From the NCBI RefSeq assembly GCF_041381155.1, contig NC_091134.1:36973338-37037337 (forward strand): 64,000 bases of DNA. The letters are read 5' to 3'. This DNA is from Argopecten irradians (taxonomy: Eukaryota; Mollusca; Bivalvia; Pectinida; Pectinidae). The first letter of the stretch is position 1. Every line of letters begins with the position of its first letter. The position numbers and the translations under genes are program-made. Under the pieces are notes generated by a model. That model was given only the letters and a program-made list of their open reading frames with translations. It made no database searches and was not told the origin of the DNA. Of this stretch, positions 1 to 13,932 are shown in pieces.

Positions 1-354
1 CACGGAGTACAGCGGACCGCCGATGTTTTGGACTTCTACAAGTATTTCACAGACAGGTTCAGGTTACGATGGCCAATGAAAGGAAACAAACACATTGCAA
101 CTTTAGTATATTATTTCTTCTAAATACAACACTTGATTGTGCAAGATGTCAAGCATTTTATGGGAATGTTTTGCATTGAAATTGCCACTTTTATACATCG
201 ATTTTGTGGCTCTCTGGACATCATTTTTCCAAAAAAAATTTGATGCGCAAAATATACCGATAGTAGATTTTTTTCAGCATTTTCAGCCCAAAAAGTACCT
301 GCGCAAAGTACACTGGTGCCCAAGTTACACAAGTTTTTACAGTATATATTTTAC

Positions 355-3300
355 AATTTGACATAATTTTTTAGCAGGCTCAGATGGGTTTTTTTCATTG
401 ATTAAAATCAGATCAAGCATCATACCTTTGAGAAGTCCTATGGCAGCCTCAGCTGATAAGTTGAAAGTATCTATAGCTTGTACAATTTGTAAAAGCCCCT
501 GAAAATGGTCGATCATCTTCTCCCGACACGTCGTTGATATAGACTGGAGAGAATTGGCAGCTACAGTGGCGAGCTTTGGGTCCTGTAGTCCTCGCAGTAG
601 GAACTGCAGCACAGGGTCTGTCGGGAAAAATTTGTTATTATTTAATAGAGAAATAGAAAATATTGAATCAACTTTAAAACTGTAATGTGGAGTAATTTTC
701 TAGATATTGCGTTTTTGAGGATTTCTTCTTGACTTAATATTATTCCGTATCATTAACTAATTCACTTCTGAAGACATCAAGACTAGACCAGTCCATTACA
801 AAATTTCAGGAGTGAATGTGTAAGTACCTAGGAACTCCGGGTGCTTCTCTATCCATTCTGATAGCTCCCCAAACAGGCGTATACTGGTGTGTCTCACCGA
901 CACATGGGCTGTATCGGGGATAGACAGGATAGCTTTGACAACTTCTGGTACAATCTCGTTCTCATCCCTAGAAAAAAATATAATGTACTGTCAATTCAAA
1001 ATCAGACAATATAGTCAACATAAAAATACTTAAACGGACAATACATTCAAAATATAATTCAATTCAATGCCAAAAATGAACATTTCGGACAATGTAGTCC
1101 ACGAGTCTACAATGAATATCAAGACCTGTGAACAGTTTATTTTCAATGTGACATTTTCTTGCCTTATGACTTTTCCATTGCAACTTACTGTCAACGCAAC
1201 AATAGTGTGAACAGTTTAGGTTAATTACTACATCAGGATGCTGTCGCTGTTACCTGGCACGTTCTCGCTACACTCTCGATTACTTGGTCACAGTTTTCGT
1301 GATGTTATCTCGATGGTGCCGGCAACTATTTCATATTATTTCTCATCACCCATATAACCATTGCACACAAACATACATAGAGTAACAAGTTTGAATTTTG
1401 TCTATTTACAATACTAACAAGTTTGAAATACATTATGTCTAATTACAACATTTACAGTAACTAGTTTGAACTATGTCTATTTACAATACTTATAATAACC
1501 AATTTCAATTTTGTTTATTTACAATACTTACGGTAACAAGTTTTTGGCTACAGCAGTCATTACAAACAGAGAGGCCTCTGTTACCTCCCAGGATGTTGAT
1601 GATGTCTGTGACTTTAAGTTTTCAAACATCTGTAAAAGATATTCGTTTTTGATGAAGATTCAACATTAAAATTTTAGTCATATATTTCCAAATTCAAGTA
1701 AAAGGCCTATTGAACTTGTGCTTAATAGAACTTCAGCAATATTCTTTTCGTAATTATTAATAGACACAATATTTGAGATGCGATTTATATAAGACTGTTT
1801 GTGGAGACAATAATCGTCAAAGAAAGTCTTTTATATCAATGTTAAAAGTTGCTGATCATCAATAACACAACTTACCTGGTTAAAACATCGAGATGATCCC
1901 ACAATAAATATCACATCTTTAATCAGCTCTGACACACGTATCCTGAACTCGCCGAAGTCATCCGATTCATCAGGCACGCCTTCCTGTAAATTGGGGATCA
2001 AAGGGAACCAAATTAATTCCAACATTTTGAAATGTCTTGCAATATATTATAAATGACCAGATCATCATCGAATATGTCAGTCAATGTCTTTTCTTCAGAA
2101 TGATTTTTCACAGAAACAAGAAATTAATTAAAGCGACCCAAAATGAGTTTCTTCTGACTGAGATGGAAAATACAGGACCATCACTGTAAAATTGGAAGTC
2201 TGATGACATTCGTAAGAGATTGTTATTGAGATCGCCTTATTACATTTGAACACAATGTGGCAGATTGTATGAAGTAGAACAAATATGAACAAGGACATAG
2301 TCATTCAGATCCCCCGCCAATGGAGATATCAAAGCTGAAGTAAGTTTGATTGTGGAGACTTATGTGTATGGAAAAAAAACCAGGAAAAAGTGCAAAAAAT
2401 GAAAACCTAAAGATAGCAAAAGGTACTACTAGACCATAAAATGAATGTGTCTATGAAGTGGAAATATCTCTGCTGGTTATAGAGTTATGCTCCGGAAATA
2501 AACCTGCTACAAAAATATGATATTTTCAGCAATGTCTCTATGGTTACAGAAAAAAGCACAATAAGTGAAAACCTAAAAATAGCAAAAGGCACTACTAGAC
2601 CATAAGAACAATGTGTCTATGAAGTTTCATGGAAATATCTCTGCTGGTTTTAGAGTTGTGCTCCGGAAACGATTCTTACACAAAAATCTGCCATTTTCAG
2701 CAATGTTTCCATGGTTACAGAAAAAAGTACAAAAAGTGAAAACCTTAAAATAGCAAAACGCACTACTAGACCATAAGACTAATGTGCCTATGGAGTTCTG
2801 TGCATATATCTCAACCGGTTTTCAAGTTATGCTGCGGAAACGAACCTGGTACAAAAATATGATATTTTCAGCAATGTTTCCATGGTTACAGAAAAAGTGC
2901 AAAAAATGAAAACCTAAAAATAGCAAAAGGCACTACTAGACCATAAGACTAATGTGTCTATGGAGTTCCTTGCATATATCTCAACTGGTTTTCCAGTTAT
3001 GCTGCGGAAACGAACCTGGTACAAAAATATAATATTTTCAGCAATGTTTCCATGGTTACGGAAAAAATGAAAACCTAAAAATAGCAAAAGGCACTACTAG
3101 ACCATAAGACCAATATGTGTATGAAGTTTCGTGGAAATATCTCTACTGGTTTTAGAGTTATGCTCCGGAAACCATTCGGACGGACGGACGGAACCCATTT
3201 GTATATCCCCTTCGTTGGGCGGGGATAACAACACTCCTGTGTTCTCCATTTGCTGTTGGGGTGTAATTTCCCCCCCCCCCCCCCAACCTTGTACATATGA

Positions 3301-6300
3301 CATTCATATACTTACATGGTCAGTATCCATTTGACAATGATTACATAAGGCTATAATCAGCCTCTGTATGTAGGGCTTGAATATGTCTGTTAACATGTCC
3401 TGACTTCGCTGGTACAGGTCTTCAGAGAGGCGGTACCAAAAATTGAATGTTATTTCTGTCACCTGAAAGGAGTGAAAGATACATGATCATATCCAAGAAA
3501 TAGCCATCTGTGGTTTTACTCACGCTTTGGAATGATCAGTACCTGGCAATTGCTTCACATGTATTTCAACCTACCAATCAAATGGTAGAGGACTAGTGGT
3601 AATTATCAGAAGGAAGAAGACATATACAAGTAATGTCTAATCCTTTTGATATTGTTTTTGTCAATAACATTATGTGAAATCAAATATTGGAAAAGTAGTA
3701 CAATTGTGAAAAAATGCCAAATTTGATATGTCAGATCACCTGAACCATTTGACAACTGCAGCCAACTAGACAAAGGTAATTTAAATGATGAGTGTTTCAG
3801 TGTAACTAAATCAGTAGTTAGAAAGAACAAACCTTATCTAAATCGGATGTGCAGACTCAACTCACCTCGTATAAATGGTGACCCACACATGTTAACAGTA
3901 TTTCTAGGATCCTTAGGTCGCCAAGGCCCTGCAAAACAGTGACATGTATCATTAATTAGGACAGAATTCAATAATAACATATATCAATGATGAGGGCAAT
4001 TGTTGTTTAAAAGGTTGTCAGTTTAACCACTTAATTTATTAAATTTCATTTGCTGCAAAAGCTGCGATGATGTTTTCCCTAAAATAAGCTAGTAGGTAAA
4101 GAATAAGTTCTGAAGAATCTTGTAAAATTTATAAAGTTAGTATTAAAAGAAATTATTTAATCTTGATTTCAAAAATTGTTGTTAAACTGTGACTAACCTA
4201 TGTACCTTTTGAACAACTGGGCCCAGAACTGAAATAACACTGACTGTAATGTACACTGCAGGTGAGATATTATACAGTCAAAGTATGGGGTTGAGAGATA
4301 TAACAAATTTCTGGTTTCCGGAGACTTGTCTATTTCCCGAGTCAAAGCCGAGGGAAATAGGCAAGTTCAAGGGAAACCAAAAACTTGATATATCCCTCGA
4401 CCCCATACTTTAACTGTTGTAATATACAGATACATACAAAAGCTATAATTAGACAAAAATGTATTTCTCTCATACGTTATATTCCTGTCGCGTACGGCCA
4501 TGGTCATTAGAGATTGAGAGACTTTTACATTGTAATAAATCTACATAATCTTAGCTTCAAACACTCAAATTATTCCACAATGATAATTGTGATTCCATGT
4601 CCGTTTTGTTTTGCTTCTACTCAAACCGCAGGTTATAATTTGATTCCGGTATGATTTCTCAATATTTCAACATTTTACACCACTAGGCATAATACTAAAT
4701 TTATATACCTGTATTGTTGAAATTACGAGACGTTAACCACTTATAGGTAGCCTAAAATATACATAACAACTGTACGTACATTTACATATAAGATAAACAT
4801 GACGCTGTGTTCGGTACCAGTTTCCAATCAATACTAACGTCGTTTTATTACTAACGTCGTTTTATTAATAAAAACTAACACACAGTAAATATTTATATAC
4901 CTAGTGAGGTAACATATGTACAATTGTAGATAGATTTTTTAGATTAGTTTTTTTAGGGGAAACACTTACCTGGTTTGGTGTGTCTACAATGGCTTCTAGC
5001 AGAGACTCTGCCAGTTCAGTAAATATTCTACAAAAATTGACTGATCTGAAACAGATAAAACATTGGTTTGACATTTTAAAGTACATGTGGTAGAGAAGTG
5101 CAGAAGATTACAAATGTTGTTTTTTAATTCAAATAAAACAAGCCCAATACTTCACAACCAATCGCAAATGACACAATCATTTATTTCTTCTAAAGTGGTT
5201 GTAAGTGAAAGTAGAAAATTAATATAGTCTGTTCCACGAAAGTAATCTCTGCGACCTTGTTTTGAAACAGAATATGCAGTATTCATAAGGCTTGAATAAA
5301 AGTTGGTCTACACTATCTGATTGTTTTCCTTACTTATCAGTGTCCTCCAAGGCTACTGTCATGTGATAAGCTTCCTGTAGCGTTAAACTTCCGTGGTACA
5401 AGGCTTCAGCCAGCTGTAGATGTTTCCGCAAATCCTATAGAAAGCAAACAGAAGTTGTTTACATTGAAAACTGTTGGCAAAGACATGCATATATTATTTA
5501 ATATTAAATTCAATAAATCTTTTTCTTAATGGTGTCTGGTGATTACCCTTAAGTTGGTACATCAAATCCTCTAGAAAGCAAATAACTGATGATTCAAAAC
5601 AAATGGTAGTGACAAACATATTTTCAATGTGAAATACGATATCTAATATTAAGAAAACCTTTTCTAATGGAACCAGATGATTTATAGATGACACTGTATT
5701 GGATATACTTACATCAGCACAGTACAATGCTGAACATATACAATCTGTGGCTGCTTCATGTAAAACAGACGGACAATCTTGTGCTACCTACAAAACAGAA
5801 AAACAAAGAATATATATGGTCACTGTAGCTATAAAGGAATAATTACATAGAATATTATCGATTTAAGGATATAGAGAAAAGTCATAAAGTAGTCTGCACA
5901 TTACAGAAATATGTCATGGAATGCAATTTAACTGAATAAGCAACGTATCATTGGAAACGTTTTATCACCTTTGAAAGGATTTACAAAAACCTCATAATGC
6001 ATATTCCCACAAGTATCAAATAATGGTACACAAAATAGCAAGTCACACAAAAAACAAGTTTTGATCGCACAAAATTGATTTACTCACCAGAACCTGGAAC
6101 GGAGCCATCAACAGTTTATTGTGTGTAATACAGTCATCTTGTACCACACCCAGGGCAAACCAGCTACCCATACAGCGGAACACTTTGGCCTGGGCTCGAG
6201 GATCGGTGGAGCATGTCTCAAGGCAGGCCGTCTGTAACATACATTGTACATACCAATAATTTCAGCATTTTTTTTTCATCTGTTATATTATACTAGATTC

Positions 6301-9300
6301 ACCAATGGCTTATGAACGAAACAATATTTAGAGATATTCTGATCAACACAAAAAGTTTGCACTGTCATGATCTGCAGAAGAACAATAACCTAGAATGATC
6401 TGATGACAAAAACTGTCTATTAGTTTGATTTGACTTACTAAATGACATTACAAAAGTGATACCTAGGTGTTTTTTTTTAATTTTCTTATGATTCATACAT
6501 ACCAGTAACTGTAAAACCACAGAGGAGGCCTTTGTAAGCTCCTCCATAATATCATTTCTTCTGTTGGATCCTAGGCGCAGTGATCGACTGTTTACCTGAT
6601 TAAGTGGAGAGTCTATCAATTAGCAAACAAGTACATTTCTATTTCTTACATAATTTCGAAAGTAGGTTAACTATGATAAGGACTTCCTCTTAATAACATG
6701 AAGGACAAGTGGTAAAATGTCAGACATCTTAACCACTTTACCACCAAGGAACTCTAAATTTGAAGAGACAAATCTAACGCATAAATCAGTTTTAAAACTA
6801 CCAACCTAGAAATTATTTTGCTTAATTAAAAGTCACTGCTGGCATGTCTTATAACTAAATCACCCTTAATCAAAATTGATATATATTATTTTGGAAAAAG
6901 ACTGTCAATTAAGGTCAATATTGTCTTAGAATTATTATTGGTGATATCTTACTTCTTCTGGTATGACAGTCAGCACTTCTAACAGGAACGGTAGCTGTTG
7001 AACATTACTGCCAAACCTACACAGACAAACATCTGAGTCAGCAGAAACATAAACAATACATTGACAAGTCAACAAACCAGAACGTTTGTATACTGTTATT
7101 ACACATACTGTTGAACATTACTGCCAAACCTACACAGACAAACATCCGAGTCAGCAGAAACATAAACAATACATTGACAAGTCAACAAACCAGAACGTTT
7201 GTATACTGTTATTACACATACTGTTGAACATTACTGCCAAACCTACACAGACAAACATCCGAGTCAGCAGAAACATAAACAATACAATTACAAGTCAACA
7301 AACCAGAACGTTTGTATACTGTTATTACACATACTGCTGAACATTACTGCCAAACCTACACAGACAAACATCCGAGTCAGCAGAAACATAAACAATACAA
7401 TTACAAGTCAACAAGCCAGAACGTTTGTATACTGTTATTACACATACTGTTGAACATTACTGCCAAACCTACACAGACAAACATCCGAGTCAGCAGAAAC
7501 ATAAACAATACAATTACAAGTCAACAAACCAGAATGTTTGTATACTGTTATTACACATACTGCTGAACATTACTGCCAAACCTACACAGACAAACATCCG
7601 AGTCAGCAGAAACATAAACAATACAATTACAAGTCAACAAGCCAGAACGTTTGTATACTGTTATTACACATACTGTTGAACATTACTGCCAAACCTACAC
7701 AGACAAACATCCGAGTCAGCAGAAACATAAACAGTACATTTACAAGTCAACAAGCCAGAACGTTTGTATACTGTTATTACACATACTGTTGAACATTACT
7801 GCCAAACCTACACAGACAAACATCCGAGTCAGCAGAAACATAAACAATACATTTACAAGTCAACAAGCCAGAACGTTTGTATACTGTTATTACACATACT
7901 GTTGAACATTACTGCCAAACCTACACAGACAAACATCCGAGTCAGCAGAAACATAAACAGTACATTGACAAGTCAACAAGCCAGAACGTTTGTATACTGT
8001 TATTACACATACTGTTGAACATTACTGCCAAACCTACACAGACAAACATCCGAGTCAGCAGAAACATAAACAAGACATTTACAAGTCAACAAGCCAGAAC
8101 GTTTGTATACTGTTATTACACATACTGTTGAACATTACTGCCAAACCTACACAGACAAACATCCGAGTCAGCAGAAACATAAACAGTACATTTACAAGTC
8201 AACAAGCCAGAACGTTTGTATACTGTTATTACACATACTGTTGAACATTACTGCCAAACCTACACAGACAAACATCCGAGTCAGCAGAAACATAAACAAT
8301 ACAATTACAAGTCAACAAACCAGAACGTTTGTATACTGTTATTACACATACTGTTGAACATTACTGCCAAACCTACACAGACAAACATCCGAGTCAGCAG
8401 AAACATAAACAGTACATTTACAAGTCAACAAACCAGAACGTTTGTATACTGTTATTACACATACTGTTGAACATTACTGCCAAACCTACACAGACAAACA
8501 TCCGAGTCAGCAGAAACATAAACAATACATTACAAGTCAACAAGCCAGAATGTTTGTATACTGTTATTACACATACTGTTGAACATTACTGCCAAACCTA
8601 CACAGACAAACATCCGAGTCAGCAGAAACATAAACAATACATTGACAAGTCAACAAGCCAGAACGTTTGTATACTGTTATTACACATACTGTTGAACATT
8701 ACTGCCAAACCTACACAGACAAACATCCAGTCAGCAGAAACATAAACATACATTACAAGTCAACAAACCAGAACGTTTGTATACTGTTATTACACATACT
8801 GTTGAACATTACTGCCAAACCTACACAGACAAACATCCGAGTCAGCAGAAACATAAACATTACATTGACAAGTCAACAAACCAGAATTTGTATACTGTTA
8901 TTACACATACTGTTGAACATTACTGCCAAACCTACACAGACAAACATCCGAGTCAGCAGAAACATAAACAGTACATTGACAAGTCAACAAGCCAGAATTT
9001 TGTATACTGTTATTACACATACTGTTGAACATTACTGCCAAACCTACACAGACAAACATCCGAGTCAGCAGAAACATAAACAAGACATTTACAAGTCAAC
9101 AAGCCAGAACGTTTGTATACTGTTATTACACATACTGTTGAACATTACTGCCAAACCTACACAGACAAACATCCGAGTCAGCAGAAACATAAACAATACA
9201 ATTACAAGTCAACAAACCAGAATGTTTGTATACTGTTATTACACATACTGTTGAACATTACTGCCAAACCTACACAGACAAACATCTGAGTCAGCAGAAA

Positions 9301-12300
9301 CATAAATAATACAATTACAAGTCAACAAACCAGAACGTTTGTATACTGTTATTACACATACTGCAGTATTTCAGAATCAACTCAAACTCAATATTTATAA
9401 TAAATGAATATAGTTCTGAGATAATTAATCTCTATCAATTCAAACAATTGGAAGTTCAGACCATTATACAGTATATTGACTTTACATCTGTACAAACTGA
9501 ACCTTTAACTCCGACCATTGAAATATATTTTCTCTACCTTTTTTCAAACTCAGACTATCAGGTACATACCTTTGCACCAGCTCCAATGTGGCATCTTTCC
9601 ATGCAGCCATTTGCAATGCAAGGTCAGCCAGGGCAAGACTGAGCTAAGGGAAAAATTAACAGAAGAGTAAATAAACATGTTATAAACATAACAAGATAAC
9701 AACATTTTATTCCCAGAGCAAAGAGCAGACTAAGTAAGTTGATAACTTCATATGTAATTATCTACATATTTGACTTATAATCATTTAGTATGCAAAGATT
9801 CATTTATACTTTCTAGTTCATTTTGTCTGAATTTCTAGAAATTTTATTATCATGATCCAGAATTGTTCTAATGTACTTAGCAAAGTTCTTACCAACTGCT
9901 TTTTATTTTTTTATTTAGGAATTCCATGTTTGCTGTAAAACACATGTTGGTATGTCTGTTCCTTCCTTTTGTTTTCCATCTCCTTAATTTATAAAACTTA
10001 CCTGTGTAACAATAATAGCCTGTGTGTCTCCAGATATCTTCCCAGCATGCTCCAGTAAGGAATCCTTCAAATACTGTAATCATAAAATGTTACAACACTT
10101 ACTTTTAATGGTTAATATATCAGACTTCCTGTACATTTTATGATAAACACTGGTATGTTATATTGCAACATTTTTTTTCTTTGACAACAAATTCTGAGGG
10201 ATTGAACAGCAGAAATTGTTCATATGTGGATATCTCAAGTATGAAATTAGAAATTTAGAAATTTAAATACCAGGTAACGCCCTTTAAAATACATTTTGAT
10301 CAAATCCACTATTTTAAACACGGTGAACCATAGGTATAAGATCAAACCATGTACAATGCTGAATGGTCTATTCATTTAAGATTAACTTTATATCATGCAG
10401 ATTTCTGAGAAATGGTGATTTGACTTCTGAAACTCCTAAAAGTCAAGGGTCATCTGGATGCCCTGGTTACTAAATGGAAAACACCCAATGAGGAGTTATA
10501 CTTACACCATGGGAATCAACAGGAAGCTCATGGAAGGAATACTGAATCTGAAAGTTAGAAATAAATGAAGACTCGTGAATACATGTACCTGATCCAGATA
10601 ATAAAATTTAATCATGGACTCATGGTTCTGTGCTGCTAATAAACAAGTTTAATTTCCCTTCAATTTGTGAGTCTGTAATTTCACTAACAGTATGTCTAAT
10701 GGTTTTTTCTCTCCATTCCAAGGACCAAGGTGGCAAGTCTTTGTTTTATAATTCTAACCAAAAAGTTTTTATGATCAATTTTCTTGTAGATATGTAGACA
10801 AGGATCACTACTTGTGTTAGTGTATCCGGTCAGCATTTTAGTTACATCCGATAACTACCTTATACATTTCTTATGGTAAAAATACTCCTCAAAGTAATGA
10901 AATTCCTGTACTAACGACTGACTTCACATATAGTATAATGAATAAATTAAGTGTTAAGACAACAGTGTTGTTATCTGAAACTGGGTTGTCACTAATATAA
11001 CGCTTATAGCTTTCAATTGGCCTATGCAAACGCTCCAGTGAGTGTGATGTGCGCAAGTGCTGTGTGCAAAAGAAACCATGTGCAGTAAATAGGCCTAAGA
11101 CTTTGATATTGTTAGGGGTTTCACCGATTTCAACTCATCATCATGGTTTTATCAATAACAAACAAAATAAATCTAATTCAAAGCAATAATTCTTAGTCAT
11201 ATGATTTTTCTCGAAAGATGTAGGCGATTGTTATGGAATCCAGACGAAGTATATATGACGAATCAATGTACAAATGTAACATTACCTTTGTCCTCATTGT
11301 TTGTGCAGCAAAGTAACAAGATTCGAGTGTGTGCTGTTGCCGTAGTAACTGGTCTGAAATCTGCCAAGCACATACCTGTAATAATCAATGATGATTATAT
11401 TTAAAGTCATATTGTTATTAGTTTTAGATTAAATTACATAGATGTATCAATATATATATAAGAATAGATGTAATTATATCAGATAATAAGAGCTTGTCAG
11501 TGCTCCAGATAATTTGAGGGTGGGTAATTGTACTAATATTTTTGAAAGAGAGAGGTACAACTCTGAGTTCTGTGTGAACCCAAAACTTAACAGAGATATT
11601 TTGATAAACGTTACATGGTTTTAGTATAAAGTAATTGATCATTACTTTATACTTTATATTGTCTCTTGAAAAGAGCTTTTTTTCTTTCGGGCTTCGCCCT
11701 TCGAGAAAATAACTCTTTCCAGGAAGACAATTCCCTTCACAGAGGGTCATAATTACATATTGTACAGATACGCATTCACACAGAGGGTAATTGACAGGTT
11801 TTCAATATTTTCAATGGGTATTTTACCCGTTAATAGCTCAAGATACTCTGGCCCTGACACCAGACTTCGACATTATAATAGATACCTGGTAGATGTCTGG
11901 TTTATTAGAGCCACAGCGCACTAGTACATGAATGTGTTGAACACGCTGACTATATATTTATATATATATATTCAGACTGACCACCAAGAATCGTGACTAA
12001 CCTTGATTTTTTTTCAACAAATGAAAAATTCATCTACCCAAATACAGCAATCTGTCGAGATTAGAGGCAATTTGAATACTATGAGAAAATGGCAATGACA
12101 AAGAGGGAAATTTAAAGTTGTGGTAAAGAAACTACCGTGTTAACACAATAGAATATGCATGCAGGATAAAATTGATAGCTATGAGATGATAAAATATTCA
12201 TTTGTTGAAAAGACCAAGGTAAGTGGGGATTCAATTGTTTTTGTTGAGTTACACCTTTTCATGTACTAGTGTGCTCTGGCCCTAAACCTCATAATGTCTT

Positions 12301-13061
12301 AGTCTGGTGTCATGGCCAAAGTATCTCGGATATATTCATGTACCTGTTACACATCTTAACTGGCATGGAGAACTGGTGAATTATTTCATAAATATTTTGC
12401 ATTTTCCCCACAAAGTGGACAGAAATTCTGAATATCAAATTCTGAACTGTAAACTCGGTTGATAAACTTCACATTGACATAAAAGGAGTACTGTAAAATT
12501 TGATGACTAGAATATCAAGAAGAATAAGATTTTCTAAACAAAACTTGTGAAAATAATTTTATCTTGTTGAATAAGTCTAGATTTACATAAACTTTCACTC
12601 TTATTGGCTTCGAGTTGGCCGTTGTGCATCTGTGTGAAATTATATGGGAATATGTTAAACAATGATGGGAAGTTTATACTTGAAAGAATAATAGCCAAGC
12701 TCGTCTTTTTAAAATTTGATGATCTGACTAATCTTGATTCATGACATACAAATTTCATTATCAAGTCAGTCAATTACGGTTGTTTTAGATTTCTGTATAC
12801 ATTTCTTACATCATGATAAATAACATCCTTCTTATTGGAGTCTTAATCGGGGTTTTAAATCAGATGTAACATCGTAGTTGATGATCTTGAGTCCAGGCTA
12901 GAAGCACATTGCAAAAATCTCCACACGTGAAAACTGATACTTACCGATCGCTGGAGTTCTCCAAGCCATACTGAAGCCTGCTCTTTTCCAGCTTTATCCG
13001 GATTATTATAAAGCGCCTGTAATGCTTGCAAGACAGTTTCAATAGGCGGCTCGTTTTCCAT
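355..13061 (-). CDS. TNPO3: Transportin-3, N-terminal 17 exons (3' end beyond window)
   Basis: Importin-beta family receptor that carries SR-rich splicing factors into the nucleus through RanGTP-regulated HEAT repeats. Exons (minus, 5' to 3'): 13061-12945, 11375-11286, 10547-10506, 10073-10002, 9643-9570, 7016-6953, 6595-6503, 6231-6088, 5787-5713, 5434-5334, 5045-4970, 3928-3866, 3462-3316, 1983-1876, 1629-1532, 967-828, 617-355. All join in frame with AG/GT borders and give 589 codons of a family usually near 920 aa. Seen: start [14 protein letters not shown], then [14 protein letters not shown] (1-39), SCYFAAQTM (exon 2), [14 protein letters not shown] (exon 6), [14 protein letters not shown] (exon 8), [13 protein letters not shown] (exon 11), SFNFWYRL-like TFNFWYRL (exon 13), [16 protein letters not shown] (exon 14). 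These follow vertebrate TNPO3 in order and spacing. The last exon end is less certain: a GT at 425 is possible, but the reading to 355 keeps EPAKKLC aligned without gaps. Introns carry the 113-bp array and several MITEs. Confidence 0.95.
2340..3270. repeat. About five ~170-bp tandem copies in TNPO3 intron 13
   Basis: Each copy contains the words 'cactactagaccataa', 'ggaaatatctctgctggttt', 'gttatgctccggaaa' and 'cagcaatgtttccatggtta'. The block ends in a GGAC microsatellite, a '(t)atccccttcgttgggcggggata' palindrome-like stretch and a C homopolymer near 3270. This looks like a dispersed bivalve repeat amplified locally. Confidence 0.75.
4274..4417. mobile_element. Short foldback element (MITE-like), TNPO3 intron 11
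   Basis: Arms starting ACAGTCAAAGTATGGGGT on the left and ending with the near-complement (ACCCCATACTTTAACTGT) on the right, with further pairing through 'aagtttctggtttcc'-type sequence to a central 'cccgagtcaaagccgaggg'. No coding capacity. Family unknown. Confidence 0.65.
6995..9363. repeat. 113-bp minisatellite built on the TNPO3 exon 6 splice acceptor
   Basis: About 21 head-to-tail copies, spaced exactly 113 bases over most of the array, with a few single-base deletions between about 8525 and 9000. Read on the minus strand, each unit contains TGCTGACTC (branch-point-like), a T-rich tract, TGTAG, and then the first 22 bases of exon 6. The unit nearest exon 6 (7016) is the functional acceptor; the others lie in the intron between it and exon 5. 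After the 22 exon bases the repeated copies continue TATGTGTAA instead of the real exon sequence. Confidence 0.95.
11831..12335. mobile_element. MITE with ~100-bp inverted ends, TNPO3 intron 1
   Basis: The left end 'aagatactctggccctgaca' plus 'ccagacttcgacattat' pairs with the right end read on the minus strand ('gagatactttggccatgaca', 'ccagactaagacattat'). The inner parts of both arms share 'cactagtacatgaa'. No ORF of note between the arms. Confidence 0.65.
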
Positions 13062-13116
13062 TCTGTTTAACTTATCAATTTAGTAAATCTAATTCATTCA
13101 GCTTCAGCCGGGTTGT

Positions 13117-13126
13117 ACCGGAAGTG
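13117..13126 (+). promoter_or_regulatory. ETS-type site upstream of TNPO3 start
   Basis: ACCGGAAGTG, a full ETS/GABP-class consensus, lies about 55 bases upstream of the TNPO3 initiator ATG. Such sites are typical of TATA-less housekeeping promoters. Function is inferred from position and motif only. Confidence 0.5.
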
Positions 13127-13426
13127 CCCTAAATGTTCGTCTGTAGGTCCGCGGTTAATAAAAAAAATTACATTAATTTATGTTTAAAACAACCAACATC
13201 GCTGATTACTTATATAATCATTTCAAAGTTTAAAAGAGATCGACAGAAAAAATGACTGTTTAATGATAAACTTAAAAGGTGATTTGAATGATAAATCACT
13301 AAAAATATTTTTCAGGCGCATTCGTATACTGATATCTTAAAACACAAAAGATATACGCTGCCTTGCGCTTACTCCCCAAAACCACATGTGCTCTGGTAAA
13401 GGCTATCTCTGTTGATGATGAAGTAC

Positions 13427-13560
13427 AGCAAATCTTAGTCCGCTAAACCTGCCTATATCATTAGGCTTTAAAAAAAATCCTATATATATATTAGGCAAAA
13501 CAAAAACAAAAAATAAAAAAGGCTAATAATATATTCAGGTTTAGCGGACTAAGCAAATCT
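13427..13560. mobile_element. 116-bp MITE with perfect ends and 9-bp target duplication
   Basis: Terminal repeat TAGTCCGCTAAACCTG (13436-13451) is exactly complementary to 13536-13551. Both sides are flanked by AGCAAATCT (13427-13435 and 13552-13560). A 9-bp duplication fits Mutator-like transposition; the short A/T-rich core is non-coding. Confidence 0.85.
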
Positions 13561-13932
13561 ATACTAGATCCACATCCAAAAACATATACATACACAGACT
13601 GTTTTCACATAATTTCAAAAAGAAAACAACTTAACATAACTTTTTTTAGGCCAATTTCATTTTTAAAACCACTATATTTACATATTCATTGCAGTCCCAC
13701 TATGTACCATTACCCAGAGCAGTTGGCATTTATAAAATAGCAAGTTTATCAGTCTATGAACTACAATCGCTTATTATGACGTCATTATCATTGTGACACC
13801 ACAATTGTCGTGTCAGCGATCACGGAAAATGTCTGTTCCATCATTGACGATAACGAATGATTTATTTATTATAGATGCAAAATCCCTAAAATGTCATCAT
13901 AAAGTTGTAACCAAATGTAAATGTAAGCATTT

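Noticed and set aside
337..425. Exon 17 of TNPO3 ending at the GT of 425
   Set aside because: A donor-like GTATGA exists there, but reading on to 355 keeps L, E and LC residues aligned with vertebrate TNPO3 without gaps, so the longer exon is preferred.
7086..9254. Ladder of 84- to 195-residue plus-strand ORFs beginning MYTVITHT
   Set aside because: They are shifted copies of the 113-bp repeat read antisense to TNPO3; the identical spacing and frame changes show no selection for protein.
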